A stretch of 64,000 bases of DNA, from assembly GCA_965217935.1 (NCBI GenBank), contig OZ244581.1, positions 558,001 through 622,000 of the forward strand, written 5' to 3'. Under the pieces are notes generated by a model, which was not told the DNA's origin, did not search any database, and saw only the letters and a list, made by a program, of their open reading frames with translations. The stretch is from JBBROS01 sp965217935 (GTDB lineage: Bacteria > Pseudomonadota > Alphaproteobacteria > Acetobacterales > Acetobacteraceae). A program made the translations under genes and the position numbers. Each line of letters opens with the position of its first letter. Positions within the stretch are counted from its first letter, which is position 1. Shown here one piece after another: positions 26,124 to 34,958 of the stretch.

Positions 26124-27761
26124 ATGCGCGCGCCTGCCGCCTTGCTGCCGCTGCGCCACGGCGTGTTTCGCGCGCTCTGGACGGCGAACGTCGTGACGGC
26201 GCTCGGAACGTGGATGCAGAACACGGGCGCCGGCTGGCTCATGACGACGTTGTCGCCCGATGCCGTCAGCGTCAGCCTCGTCCAAGCGGCGACGATCGTG
26301 CCGACCTTTCTGCTGGCCCTTCCCGCGGGCGCCCTTGCCGATATCGTTGATCGCCGCCGTTACCTCATCCTGACCCAAGTCGGCGCCATGGCCGCCGCCG
26401 TCCTGCTGACGGCGCTGACCTATGCCGGCGCCATCGAAGCCGCCGGACTGATCGCGCTGACCTTCGCCATCGGGGTCGGCTCGGCGATGTACCAGCCGGC
26501 CTGGGGCGCCACCGTGCCCGAAGTCGTGCCGCGGCAAGACCTGGTGCAGGCGATCGCGCTCAACGGCATCGGCTTCAACCTCGCCCGCGCCGCAGGCCCG
26601 GCGCTCGGGGGCGTCCTTCTCCTGTTCGGCGGCCCGGCGCTCACGTTCCTGCTGTATGCCGCCTCGTTCCTCGTCGGCATCACCGTACTCACGCTCTGGA
26701 AACGCCCGGCCGCCGGCAACGCGCTTCCGCGCGAGCACTTTATTTCCGCTATGCGGGCCGGAATGCGCTTCGTTCGGCATACCCCGGCGATGCGGGCCGC
26801 CATGATCCGCGCCGTCGCGTATTTCCTGCCCGCTGCGGCGGTGTGGGGCCTGCTCCCGCTGATCGTTCGCCAGCAGCTTGGCCTGGGCGCAGGCAGTTTC
26901 GGCTTGTTGCTCGGTCTCATGGGGGTAGGCGGCGTCACGTCCGGCATGTTGCTGCCTCGCTTCCGCGGCGCTGAACGCGGCACGACCGTCTTCTGCGCCA
27001 GCCTGGTGTCCTGCGCCGGAATGGCGCTCGTTGCCGCCACGCACCATTGGGCGCCGGTGGCGCTCGGGATGCTGCTGTTTGGTTTCGGCTGGGTCGCCGC
27101 CTCAAGCACGGCGCAAGCAGCCGCGCAGCTCGCCGCCCCCGCCTGGGTCCGCGCCCGGGCGCTCGCGATCTATCAACTATCGTTCAACGGCGCCTTGGCG
27201 GCCGGGTCGCTCGTGTGGGGCGGGTTGGGCGCGTGGTTCGGACTGCAGCAGTCCATGGCGCTCGCGGCATCGGTTTCCGTCATCTTGGCCGTGCTGGTCC
27301 GCCGTTACCGGCTTGATCAAACAGCCGCTGCGCCGCAGCTTTCTGCCGATACGCTGCCGATGCCGGAAGTCCCGGCGCCCGAGCTTGCCGCCGCTCTGCC
27401 GCGACTGCCCGGGCGTATCCTGGAGACGATGCGTTATCGCGTCGCCCCGCGCGACCGGGCCGCATTCTTATCGGCGATCGAAGCGGTGCAGCATGTCCGG
27501 GGGCGGAGCGGAGCCGTCGAGTGGCGCCTTTACGAAGACGTGGCCCACCCTGACGGCTGGCTGGAGACCTGGTTAATGGAGAATTGGACCGACCACTTGC
27601 GCGAGTCGATCCGGCTATCGGACGAGGACAAACGATTGCTCTCGGTCGTCAGCGTGTTTCATGACCCCGATGCGCCTTTGCCTTGCCGCCTCATAAGCAT
27701 CGACCCGGGCCAGCGGGCTCGCGAGCAGGTTGGCGCAGCGTATGCGTCGGCCAAGACTTAG
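26124..27761 (+). CDS. MFS transporter fused to a C-terminal antibiotic-monooxygenase-like (ABM) domain
   Basis: 545 residues. Positions 1 to ~410 form an EntS-like MFS exporter: FRALWTANVVTALGTWMQNTGAGWLM, ALADIVDRRRYLI, NGIGFNLARAAGPALGG. A linker leads to ~130 cytoplasmic residues (RILETMRYRVAPRDRAAFL followed by a GAVEWRLYEDVAHPDGWLETW block) resembling the dimeric ferredoxin-like ABM fold. Such fusions are known in proteobacteria, but the substrate is unknown. Starts immediately after the YceI stop and converges on the polyprenyl synthase gene. Confidence 0.85.
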   Translation: MRAPAALLPLRHGVFRALWTANVVTALGTWMQNTGAGWLMTTLSPDAVSVSLVQAATIVPTFLLALPAGALADIVDRRRYLILTQVGAMAAAVLLTALTYAGAIEAAGLIALTFAIGVGSAMYQPAWGATVPEVVPRQDLVQAIALNGIGFNLARAAGPALGGVLLLFGGPALTFLLYAASFLVGITVLTLWKRPAAGNALPREHFISAMRAGMRFVRHTPAMRAAMIRAVAYFLPAAAVWGLLPLIVRQQLGLGAGSFGLLLGLMGVGGVTSGMLLPRFRGAERGTTVFCASLVSCAGMALVAATHHWAPVALGMLLFGFGWVAASSTAQAAAQLAAPAWVRARALAIYQLSFNGALAAGSLVWGGLGAWFGLQQSMALAASVSVILAVLVRRYRLDQTAAAPQLSADTLPMPEVPAPELAAALPRLPGRILETMRYRVAPRDRAAFLSAIEAVQHVRGRSGAVEWRLYEDVAHPDGWLETWLMENWTDHLRESIRLSDEDKRLLSVVSVFHDPDAPLPCRLISIDPGQRAREQVGAAYASAKT

Positions 27762-27813
27762 GAGCCTGTCAGGAAGTAACCGTCGCGGCTCGGCCGGGCG
27801 AACGAGCCCTGAG

Positions 27814-28899
27814 TCAGTGGCTTCGGCTGACGGTATAGTCAGCGACATCCATGAGCGTATCCCGAAAAGGCCCCGAAGGAAACGCGTCGAGGGACTCGCG
27901 CGCTTGACGTGCGAACCGGGCCGCATGATCGATAGTGGCCCGAATCGCGCCGGTAGACGCCACGAGCTTCAACGCGTGGTCGAGGTCGTCGTCGCTTTGC
28001 TCGCTGTCTTCGATCGTCCTGCGCCAGAACGAGCGGTCGGTTTCGGCGCCGGCCTGATACGCGGCCAGCACCGGCAACGTGACCTTCCCTTCCCTGAAAT
28101 CGTCGCCGACTGTCTTGCCGAGCGTTGCCTGATCGGCGGCATAGTCGAGCGCGTCGTCGACGAGTTGGAACGCCATTCCGAGATTGCTGCCGAAACTGGC
28201 CAGGGCTTGCTCCTCTCCGGGCGGCCGGTCTGCCACGACTGCGCCGACCTGGCATGCGGCGGTGAACAACGCCGCCGTCTTGCCCCGGATCACGTCGAGG
28301 TAGCGCGCCTCGGGCGTGGAAAGGTCGTTCTGAATCGCGAGCTGGAGCACTTCGCCCTCCGCGATCGTGGCCGCCGCGTGGGACAGGATCGCGAGCACCT
28401 GCAACGATCCGTCAGCCACCATCATCTGGAACGCCCGGGCGAACAGGAAATCGCCGACCAGCACGGAGGCCTTGTTGCCGAACACCGCATTTGCGCTGGA
28501 TGCGCCCCGGCGGAGCAGGCTCTCGTCCACCACGTCATCGTGCAGCAGGGTGGCCGTGTGGATGAACTCGACGCAGGCGGCGAGCTGGATATGCCGGTCG
28601 CCGCCGTAGCCGCACATCCGCGCCGACGCGAGGGTCAGCAACGGGCGTATCCGCTTGCCGCCGGCCGCGACGATATGCGCCGCCAATTGCGGGATCAGCG
28701 CGACCTCGCTGTCCATCCGCTGAACGATGGCCTGGTTGGTCGCCGCCATGTCGGGGCCGACAAGTGCGGCGAGATGTTCCAGGGCGTCGCCTTCTCCCGC
28801 CTGCGTGGCGGAACCTGGCGTCCGCCTCGGCTGGACTGGTGTGGTGACGATGCCCAAACTGCGCTCCCGACTTGCTTGCTCGTCGTCGCGCCGCACCAT
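27814..28899 (-). CDS. Polyprenyl diphosphate synthase (ubiquinone side chain)
   Basis: 361 residues. Trans-prenyltransferase that builds the long isoprenoid tail of ubiquinone (octa- or decaprenyl; the length cannot be read directly). Both aspartate-rich motifs are present: LLHDDVVDESLLRRG (first DDxxD) and FQLVDDALDY (second), plus GGKRIRPLLTLASA, which binds IPP. A ~30-residue N-terminal extension is low in conservation, so the true start may be slightly downstream. Divergent from the DUF2007 gene. Confidence 0.92.
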   Translation of the reverse strand: MVRRDDEQASRERSLGIVTTPVQPRRTPGSATQAGEGDALEHLAALVGPDMAATNQAIVQRMDSEVALIPQLAAHIVAAGGKRIRPLLTLASARMCGYGGDRHIQLAACVEFIHTATLLHDDVVDESLLRRGASSANAVFGNKASVLVGDFLFARAFQMMVADGSLQVLAILSHAAATIAEGEVLQLAIQNDLSTPEARYLDVIRGKTAALFTAACQVGAVVADRPPGEEQALASFGSNLGMAFQLVDDALDYAADQATLGKTVGDDFREGKVTLPVLAAYQAGAETDRSFWRRTIEDSEQSDDDLDHALKLVASTGAIRATIDHAARFARQARESLDAFPSGPFRDTLMDVADYTVSRSH

Positions 28900-28976
28900 A
28901 TCGGCGGCACGGAAAAAGGGTCAAGACAGCCCGGCGCTGGAACGCGCCTCATTGTAAGGACTGGAAGCAAATCCGT

Positions 28977-29183
28977 ATGCGTACCGTGGTGACGTCGAAC
29001 GATCCTGTCCGCCTCAGTTTCCTGCACGCGCTGCTCCGCGACGCCGGGATCGAGTGTCTCTTGCTCGACGGGCATGTCAGCGCCGTCGAAGGCAGCATCG
29101 GCGCCATTCCCCGCCGCTTGGTCGTGTTGGCGGCGGACGAGGTCCGCGCCCGCAGCGTGATCGAGGACGCCGGTGAACTCTAA
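28977..29183 (+). CDS. DUF2007 putative signal-transducing protein
   Basis: 68 residues: MRTVVTSNDPVRLSFLHALLRDAG then IECLLLDGHVSAVEG and IPRRLVVLAADEVRARSVIED, the compact GlnB-like fold of DUF2007. The start is the ATG at 28977 with GGA upstream; the open frame extends earlier without homology. It stands in front of a TrmN6-like gene, a pairing common in alphaproteobacteria. Function unknown. Confidence 0.82.
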   Translation: MRTVVTSNDPVRLSFLHALLRDAGIECLLLDGHVSAVEGSIGAIPRRLVVLAADEVRARSVIEDAGEL

Positions 29184-29287
29184 GCATCATTTCGCAAGAC
29201 GGCTCGCCGTCACGACGCGAAAAATGATGCGTCTTCAAAGACTCCTAAGCAGGCATTCGTGGCACAAGCCACGAATGCCTGCTTAGG
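29184..29287. repeat. Large palindromic intergenic repeat, copy 1
   Basis: Two hairpins. The first pairs GCATCATTTCGC with GCGAAAAATGATGC around an inner ACGGC-TC-GCCGT. The second is a perfect 20-bp stem, 29244-29263 against 29268-29287, with a 4-base loop ACAA. A diverged copy lies at 55964-56068 after moeA. No T-run follows, so it is not a standard terminator. Confidence 0.85.
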
Positions 29288-29298
29288 CCCGCAAGCCT

Positions 29299-30012
29299 TT
29301 GGACATAACGCATGGCACGCTGCTGAACGGGCGCGTGCGCTACGATCAATTCAGGACAGGCTACCGCACCGGCATCGAGCCAGTGCTTCTTGCCGCGGCT
29401 ATTCCAGCGTGTGCTGGGGAGCGCGTTCTGGAAGCGGGGACAGGGGCCGGCGCCGGTCTGTTGTGCCTGCTTTGGCGAGTGCCGGGCTTAACCGGCGTCG
29501 GGATCGAGATCGATGCCGATCTTGCTGCTTTGGCCCGGCGTAATGCGGCGGCGAATGGATTGCCTGCGACGATTAGCACCGGGTCGGTTGCCGATGCCCC
29601 GGCGCTCGGCCAATTCGATCACGCGCTGGCAAACCCGCCTTGGCACGACCGCTCCAGCACGCTGCCGCCCGACTCCCGGCGGTCCCGCGCCACGCATGGT
29701 TCGCAAAGCGGTGTTGCTGAGTGGATCGTGCGCCTGTCTAAATGCCTCGTGCCCCAAGGCACCCTGACCCTCACGCTGCCGGCTGGCCAGGTGGGAGAGG
29801 CGAGCACGTGTCTGCGGCAGGCCGGGCTTGCACAGATCACGATTGCTCCGCTATGGCCGGGCAAGTTGCTGGACGCAAAAATCGTTTTGATACAGGGCCG
29901 CGCCGACCAAAGTAGCACGAGGCTGACGAGCGGCTTGGTTTTGCACGACCAGGGACGCTATACCGAAGCCGCCGAAGCCATACTGCGCCACGGAAAAGCG
30001 CTGGCGCTTTAG
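29299..30012 (+). CDS. tRNA1(Val) adenine-N6 methyltransferase-like (TrmN6/YfiC family)
   Basis: 237 residues. SAM-dependent methyltransferase: motif I VLEAGTGAGAGLLCL, an acidic residue in GVGIEIDADLAAL, and the N6-adenine signature NPPW in HALANPPWHD. The GYRTGIEPVLLAAAIP entry motif is typical of the YfiC/TrmN6 subfamily that modifies A37 of tRNA-Val. The start is provisional: a TTG at 29299, only 11 bases after the 20-bp-stem hairpin, with no clear ribosome site. The repeat may have displaced the original start region. Confidence 0.82.
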   Translation: MDITHGTLLNGRVRYDQFRTGYRTGIEPVLLAAAIPACAGERVLEAGTGAGAGLLCLLWRVPGLTGVGIEIDADLAALARRNAAANGLPATISTGSVADAPALGQFDHALANPPWHDRSSTLPPDSRRSRATHGSQSGVAEWIVRLSKCLVPQGTLTLTLPAGQVGEASTCLRQAGLAQITIAPLWPGKLLDAKIVLIQGRADQSSTRLTSGLVLHDQGRYTEAAEAILRHGKALAL

Positions 30013-30049
30013 ACGCCAATCATTCTCGTTACGTTAAAGCAACCAGAGG

Positions 30050-30213
30050 TTAGTGTCCTAATTCAGACGTTTATCATGCTGAAAGCGCGTGCCTTGGGTC
30101 GCAAGCCTGTTGTTTTGGCGGCATGCCATAGCCCAGAAGCGAACTTCTAGGCAAAACGCTGGCATCTGTCTTGACTGGCAATTGACGCCCTGAAACCCCA
30201 GTCAGGGCAACTG
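30050..30213. repeat. Multi-hairpin dispersed repeat, copy B
   Basis: Opens with TTAGTGTCC and carries the same ordered modules as copy A (TTCAGA.GTTT, CGTGCCTTGGG, CCCAGA, GACTGGC..TTGACGCCC..GTCAGGGC). It sits alone between convergent genes with no transposase nearby. The final hairpin pairs GACTGG with CCAGTC. Confidence 0.75.
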
Positions 30214-30217
30214 GAGC

Positions 30218-30502
30218 CTAATTCATCTGTGGATGCCGCAAATGCCAAAGACGCTCATGGGCGGCGACGAGACTCTCGATGCTCCGGCGACGCTGCGTGT
30301 CTTCCGGGCGCGGGCGCCTGGTCGTCATGGTTTCCAGCAACCGCAAGAGTTGCTCGGCGATTTCAAGATCGGCGTCGTCGCACGAGTGATGGAAGGCGAC
30401 CAGAATTTTGTCGAACAACCGACGCGAATGCCGCGGGGACGGTGCGTTCCGCGGGTCGCCTGGAACGTCAACAGGTCTTAAGCTTAACGCGACACTGTCC
30501 AT
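30218..30502 (-). CDS. Conserved hypothetical small protein
   Basis: 94 residues. The C-terminal two-thirds has protein-like composition: FDKILVAFHHSCDDADLEIAE, QLLRLLETM, RRRSIESLVAAHERLWHLRH. I recall similar short proteins ending in ESLVAAHERLW-LRHP in Acetobacteraceae, but no function is known. Predicted to be mostly helical and soluble. It lies upstream of nrdB on the same strand's far side, with repeat copy B just beyond its stop. Confidence 0.62.
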   Translation of the reverse strand: MDSVALSLRPVDVPGDPRNAPSPRHSRRLFDKILVAFHHSCDDADLEIAEQLLRLLETMTTRRPRPEDTQRRRSIESLVAAHERLWHLRHPQMN

Positions 30503-30575
30503 GAAGCCACTCCTATTGGCGGCGCAGTCTAGGCATCAAAACTGCACTGCGCACGCGCAAAAATGCAAGGCAATG

Positions 30576-31616
30576 TTATGTGAGCTGTATAAAGCCTTGT
30601 GGTTGGGCGGTGTCAAACACTGAATCGGAAAACGCTTCCTCCCACGAGCCTTCGGTCGACGCCCGACTGTATTCCGTCGCCCTGTTCTCAAAAAAGTTCG
30701 CGTGCTCCACGGCATTCAGCATGTCGTCCAGCCACGGCAACGGGTTGTCCTCCTCCTCATACATGCTGTTAAGCCCGAGCTGAACGAGGCGCCGGTCGGC
30801 GATGTAGCGGATGTAGCGCTTGACCTCTCCGGCAGTGAGGCCCTCGATCGGCCCTTGCTCGAAGGCGAGGTCGATGAATGCGTCCTCGTGATGCACGATG
30901 GTGCTGCAGACGTCATAGATCTCCTGCCGTAGCGTCTCGGTCCAGATCTCCGGGTTCTCCTGCACGAAGGTGCGGAACAGGCGGATAATGGACAAGCAGT
31001 GCAGCGTCTCGTCGCGCACCGACCATGAGACAACCTGGCCCATGCCCTTCATCTTGTTGAACCGGGGAAAATTCAGCAGGATCGCGAACGAGGCAAAAAG
31101 CTGGAGGCCTTCCGTGAAGGCGCCGAAGGCGGCCAGCGTCTTGGCGATCTCATGCTTGTTGTCCACCCGGAAGGACTGCATGTAGTCGTATTTGTCCTTC
31201 ATCTCCTTGTACTTGAGAAACGCCGTATACTCGCCCTCAGGCATCCCGATCGTGTCAAGCAAGTGGCTGTAGGCCGCGACGTGGATCGTCTCGATGTTGC
31301 TGAAGGCGGACAGCATCATCAGCACTTCGGTCGGTTTGAATACCTGGCTGTAGTGCTTCATGTAGCAGTTGTTCACCTCGACATCGGCCTGGGTGAAGAA
31401 GCGGAAAATCTGCGTCAGCAGGTTCTGCTCGGCCTCGGTCAGCGTCTTGTGCCAATCCTTCACGTCGTCGGCGAGCGGGATTTCCTCCGGCAGCCAATGC
31501 ACGCGCTGCTGGGTCAGCCATGCCTCGTAAGCCCACGGGTAGCGGAACGGCTTGTAGACCGGGTTCTCGGTCAGAAGGTCGAAGCGCTTCTCGGGCGCCG
31601 GGTGCATTCCGTCCAT
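30576..31616 (-). CDS. nrdB: Ribonucleotide reductase class I beta subunit
   Basis: 346 residues. Holds the di-metal centre that starts radical chemistry. Metal ligands are recognisable: Asp in FTQADVEVNN, Glu and His in NIETIHVAAYSHL, Glu in FTEGLQLFASF, and Glu/His in RDETLHCLSI. The Tyr in the ETIHxxxY pattern is present, so it is a tyrosyl-radical class Ia type rather than Ic. The C-terminus carries acidic/aromatic residues likely to dock to NrdA. The ATG has AAAGGA upstream and lies 26 bases after nrdA, so the two form an operon. Confidence 0.95.
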   Translation of the reverse strand: MDGMHPAPEKRFDLLTENPVYKPFRYPWAYEAWLTQQRVHWLPEEIPLADDVKDWHKTLTEAEQNLLTQIFRFFTQADVEVNNCYMKHYSQVFKPTEVLMMLSAFSNIETIHVAAYSHLLDTIGMPEGEYTAFLKYKEMKDKYDYMQSFRVDNKHEIAKTLAAFGAFTEGLQLFASFAILLNFPRFNKMKGMGQVVSWSVRDETLHCLSIIRLFRTFVQENPEIWTETLRQEIYDVCSTIVHHEDAFIDLAFEQGPIEGLTAGEVKRYIRYIADRRLVQLGLNSMYEEEDNPLPWLDDMLNAVEHANFFENRATEYSRASTEGSWEEAFSDSVFDTAQPQGFIQLT

Positions 31617-31642
31617 CGTCTATCCTTTCTCGCTGGCGCCTA

Positions 31643-33517
31643 TTACTGGCAAGCCAGGCACTCCTCGTAATTGCTGATCGCCGGCACGTCGGCTGCGGCT
31701 ACGGCCACCATGTCCTGAACGCCCAGGAGAGCCGCCGGCTTCACCACCTTCTCGCTCACGTTGTCCGCCCGCTGGATCGACAGGCTGCGGCAATAATACA
31801 GCGACTTTACGCCGCGTTTCCACGCCAGCATGTGGATCTGGTGCAAGTCCCGCTTGTGCACGTTGGCCGGCAGGAACAGGTTGACCGACTGGCTCTGGCA
31901 GACGAACGGCGTGCGGTCCGCCGCATGTTCCACGACCCAGCGCTGATCCAGCTCGAACGCGGTGCGATAGACCGCCTTTTCCTGCTCGCTCAGGAAATCG
32001 AGGTGCTGCACGCTGCCCTTGTTGATGGTGATGCTCGACCAGATGTCGTCCCGGTCCATGCCTTTCTGCGCCAACAGCTTCTGCAGGTGGCGGTTGCGTA
32101 CGGTGAAGCTGCCGGACAGCGTCTTCTGCAGGAACACGTTGGCGGCGATCGGCTCGATGCCGGGGCTGGTGCTGCCGGCGATGATGCTGATGCTCGCGGT
32201 GGGCGCGATGGCGATTTTGTTGCTGAACCGCTCCATGATGCCGTATTCGGCCGCATCCGGGCACGCGCCGCGCTCTTCGGCCAAGACCCGGCTCGCGCGG
32301 TCGGCCTGCTCGCGGATGCGCTTGAACATCCGCTTGTTCCAGACCTTCGCCACCACGCCCTCGAACGGCACGTTATGCGACTGCAGGAAGCTGTGGAAGC
32401 CCATCACGCCGAGGCCCACCGAGCGCTCGCGCATGGCCGAGTAGCGGGCCCGCTCCATGCCGTCGGGCGCGCGGTCGATGAAATCCTGCATCACGTTGTC
32501 GAGGAAGCGCATCACGTCCTCGATGAACGTCGGGTGATCCTTCCACTGCGTCCAGGTCTCGAGGTTGAGCGAGGATAGGCAGCAAACCGCGGTGCGCTGC
32601 TTGCCGTGGTGGTCGATGCCGGTGGGCAGCGTGATCTCGCTGCACAGGTTGCTGGTCTTGACCTCTAGGCCGGAGAGCTTCTGCTGCTCGGGCCGGGCGT
32701 TGTTCACGTGGTCGGAGAAGACGAGGTAAGGCTCGCCGGTCTCAATTCGCGCGGTCAGGATGCGAATCCACAGGCTGCGCGCCGAGACCTTGCGCACGAC
32801 GGCGTGGTCCTTCGGCGAGCACAACGCCCATTGCTCGTCCGCCTCCACGGCGCGCATGAACGAGTCTGAGACTAGGATGCCGTGGTGCAGGTTGAGCGCC
32901 TTGCGGTTCGGGTCGCCGCCGGTGGGCCGGCGCAGCTCGATGAACTCCTCGACCTCGGGGTGGGAGACGGGCAGGTAGACGGCGGCGGACCCGCGCCGGA
33001 GCGAGCCTTGGCTGATGGCCAGCGTCAGGCTGTCCATGACGCGGATGAACGGGATGACGCCCGAGGTCTTGCCGTTCTGCCCCACCTTCTCGCCGATCGA
33101 GCGCAGGTTGCCCCAGTAGGAGCCGATGCCGCCGCCCTTGGAGGCAAGCCAGACATTCTCGTTCCAGAGGCCGACGATGCCATCCAGGCTGTCCGACGCC
33201 TCGTTCAGGAAGCAGGAGATCGGCAGGCCGCGCTGGGTGCCGCCGTTTGACAGGACGGGGGTGGCCGGCATGAACCACATCTGGCTGATGTAGTCGTAGA
33301 TGCGTTGCGCGTGCGCCGCGTCATCGCCGTAGAAGCTGGCGACGCGGGCGAACAAGTCCTGGTATTCCTCGCCGGGCATCAGATAGCGGTCGTTCAGCGT
33401 CGCCCGCCCGAAATCGGTCAGCAGGGCGTCCCGCGAACGGTCGACCCGGACCTGGTGGCGGCCTGCCATCTGCACGGCGTCGAGGACGGCGTAATCGTTC
33501 ATCGGCACATCAGGCAT
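31643..33517 (-). CDS. nrdA: Ribonucleotide reductase class I alpha subunit
   Basis: 624 residues. Reduces ribonucleoside diphosphates to deoxy forms. The active-site cysteines are visible: PISCFLNEASDS, SNLCSEI (with the Glu), and TAVCCLSSLN. The radical-transfer tyrosine pair is LYYCRS, and the C-terminal redox pair is EECLACQ at the very end. Unlike E. coli NrdA (~760) there is no N-terminal ATP-cone, so dATP shut-off through that domain is not expected. The start is placed at 33517 (MPDVPMNDY), with AAAGG seven bases upstream. Confidence 0.94.
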   Translation of the reverse strand: MPDVPMNDYAVLDAVQMAGRHQVRVDRSRDALLTDFGRATLNDRYLMPGEEYQDLFARVASFYGDDAAHAQRIYDYISQMWFMPATPVLSNGGTQRGLPISCFLNEASDSLDGIVGLWNENVWLASKGGGIGSYWGNLRSIGEKVGQNGKTSGVIPFIRVMDSLTLAISQGSLRRGSAAVYLPVSHPEVEEFIELRRPTGGDPNRKALNLHHGILVSDSFMRAVEADEQWALCSPKDHAVVRKVSARSLWIRILTARIETGEPYLVFSDHVNNARPEQQKLSGLEVKTSNLCSEITLPTGIDHHGKQRTAVCCLSSLNLETWTQWKDHPTFIEDVMRFLDNVMQDFIDRAPDGMERARYSAMRERSVGLGVMGFHSFLQSHNVPFEGVVAKVWNKRMFKRIREQADRASRVLAEERGACPDAAEYGIMERFSNKIAIAPTASISIIAGSTSPGIEPIAANVFLQKTLSGSFTVRNRHLQKLLAQKGMDRDDIWSSITINKGSVQHLDFLSEQEKAVYRTAFELDQRWVVEHAADRTPFVCQSQSVNLFLPANVHKRDLHQIHMLAWKRGVKSLYYCRSLSIQRADNVSEKVVKPAALLGVQDMVAVAAADVPAISNYEECLACQ

Positions 33518-33757
33518 AGGCGCGCCTTTCAACATGTGGTTCTGTTTTGCTCTAGCCCATACCAGGGCTTGTGTCATGCGGCTAAAACACCCCGACTCGG
33601 GGAATGCTCCCGGCCGCTGCCCGATTTGAGGCGACGAGCCGCACGGCGTCCAGCAAATCCGGTTGCCGACGCGGCAACTGTGGCGCTATGGCAACATCTG
33701 GCGGCGATGATCCGTGAGCGCGGCCGCGCGGCCCGACCCGGCCCGAATCGAGGGATG

Positions 33758-34012
33758 TCACGCCAGCAGGGCGTCCAGCTTGCCGGCCCTGTCCAGCGCC
33801 AGCAGGTCGTCGGAGCCGCCGACCGGGCGGCCGTCAATAAAGATTTGCGGAACGCTGGTCCGTCCGCCGGAACGGCGGATCGACTGCTCTCGTGCCTCCG
33901 TGCCGTGCGGCGCGTCGATTTCCTCGAAGGCGGCGCCTTTGTTTCGCAGCAGCGCGACGGCGCGGGCGCAGTACGGGCACCAGGGTTGGGTGAACACTTC
34001 GATTTTCGGCAT
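33758..34012 (-). CDS. grxC: Glutaredoxin 3-type
   Basis: 84 residues. Dithiol glutaredoxin with the active site CPYC at residues 12-15, the SVPQIFIDG cis-proline loop and the GGSDDL glutathione-binding turn. It could serve as electron donor to the adjacent NrdAB. I chose the ATG at 34012 because AGGAG lies five bases upstream. It follows comF in the same direction, a common pairing in alphaproteobacteria. Confidence 0.93.
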   Translation of the reverse strand: MPKIEVFTQPWCPYCARAVALLRNKGAAFEEIDAPHGTEAREQSIRRSGGRTSVPQIFIDGRPVGGSDDLLALDRAGKLDALLA

Positions 34013-34082
34013 CACAGCTCCTCATATCGCCGCATCGTCAGGCGAAGGTCAGATGAACGAAGCGCTTTATCAAGTCACACGC

Positions 34083-34853
34083 CTACGGCGCCGCGGAGTC
34101 GGCCACCCGAGCCGCCGCCAGCACGTCCACGCCGCCGACGCCCGCGTGCAAAAGGGCTGTCGTGCAAGCCTCCGCCGTGGCCCCCGTCGTCAACACGTCA
34201 TCGATCAACAGCACCCGCGCATCCTGCAACGCGGTGCGCCTGGATTCGCTCACCGTGATCGCTCCTGCAAGCGCCGCCGCCCGGCCCGCCGGCGACAACG
34301 GCCCGAGCGAGGGCGTCCGCCGCACCCGGCGCAAGGCGTCCAGGATCGCCGGGCGGCCGCTCAGGCGGGATAGCGCCTGCGCCAGCAAGGCCGATTGATT
34401 GTAGCGGCGGCCCAGCAGCCGCCAGCGGTGCAGCGGCACCGGCACGAGCACGTCCGCACGCGCCAGGAGAGGGGCGCCGGCGTGGGCCATCAGCGGCGCG
34501 AGCGCCCGCGCCGTCTCCGTCCGGTCGCCATACTTGAACGGCAGCAGGATGCGCCGCGCCTGCTCGTCGTAGCCGATTGCCGCCCGGCCCTGGTCCCACG
34601 AGGGCGGCCGGGCCAGGCAGGAGTCGCACAACGGCGACGCCTCCGCATGACGCGCCGCCCCGAACGGCGCCCCGCAGGCCGAGCAGCAAGGGGCGGTGAT
34701 GAAGCGCGTCCGCCGGAAGCAGTCGGCGCAGAACTGTCCAGGCGCGCCGACCGGCTGATCGCAGGTCAGGCATTGGGGGGGGAGCACGAGGTCCAGCAGG
34801 ATGCGCCCGCCGCCCGAAACTCCTCGGCGGAGAACCTCAGAGGCCGAAAGCAA
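34083..34853 (-). CDS. ComF family protein (phosphoribosyltransferase-like)
   Basis: About 256 residues. The N-terminus has a zinc-finger-like set of four CxxC pairs (CLTC, CADC, CSAC, CDSC). The C-terminal half is a type I PRTase fold with VPLHRWRLLGRRYNQSALLA and the PRPP loop VLLIDDVLTTGAT. ComF is linked to DNA uptake and replication-restart in transformable bacteria; in others its role is unclear. The start is uncertain: a TTG at 34853 is used, while the open frame continues to 35057 inside the adjacent IS5 element, without homology. Confidence 0.85.
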   Translation of the reverse strand: MLSASEVLRRGVSGGGRILLDLVLPPQCLTCDQPVGAPGQFCADCFRRTRFITAPCCSACGAPFGAARHAEASPLCDSCLARPPSWDQGRAAIGYDEQARRILLPFKYGDRTETARALAPLMAHAGAPLLARADVLVPVPLHRWRLLGRRYNQSALLAQALSRLSGRPAILDALRRVRRTPSLGPLSPAGRAAALAGAITVSESRRTALQDARVLLIDDVLTTGATAEACTTALLHAGVGGVDVLAAARVADSAAP

Positions 34854-34912
34854 CGCCGTCCCGCTCGATCCGATGCGCCAAGCTGATGTCCCCAGTTCAG
34901 ATACGCTTGCAT

Positions 34913-34956
34913 AGACCGCAATCACCCTGACTGGAAAGTCAGGGCGATCGCGGTCT
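34913..34956. repeat. 40-base hairpin with 20-bp stem upstream of comF
   Basis: Arms 34913-34932 and 34937-34956 pair at 18 of 20 positions (both exceptions would be G-U in RNA) around a GGAA loop; the core is CCCTGACT/AGTCAGGG. The right arm overlaps the CTAG target of the IS5 insertion. The core resembles the last hairpin of repeat copies A and B. Confidence 0.75.
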
Positions 34957-34958
34957 AG

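Noticed and set aside
33578..33757. NrdR-box search upstream of nrdA
   Set aside because: I looked for paired ACAC-type NrdR boxes before the nrdA start and found no convincing pair.
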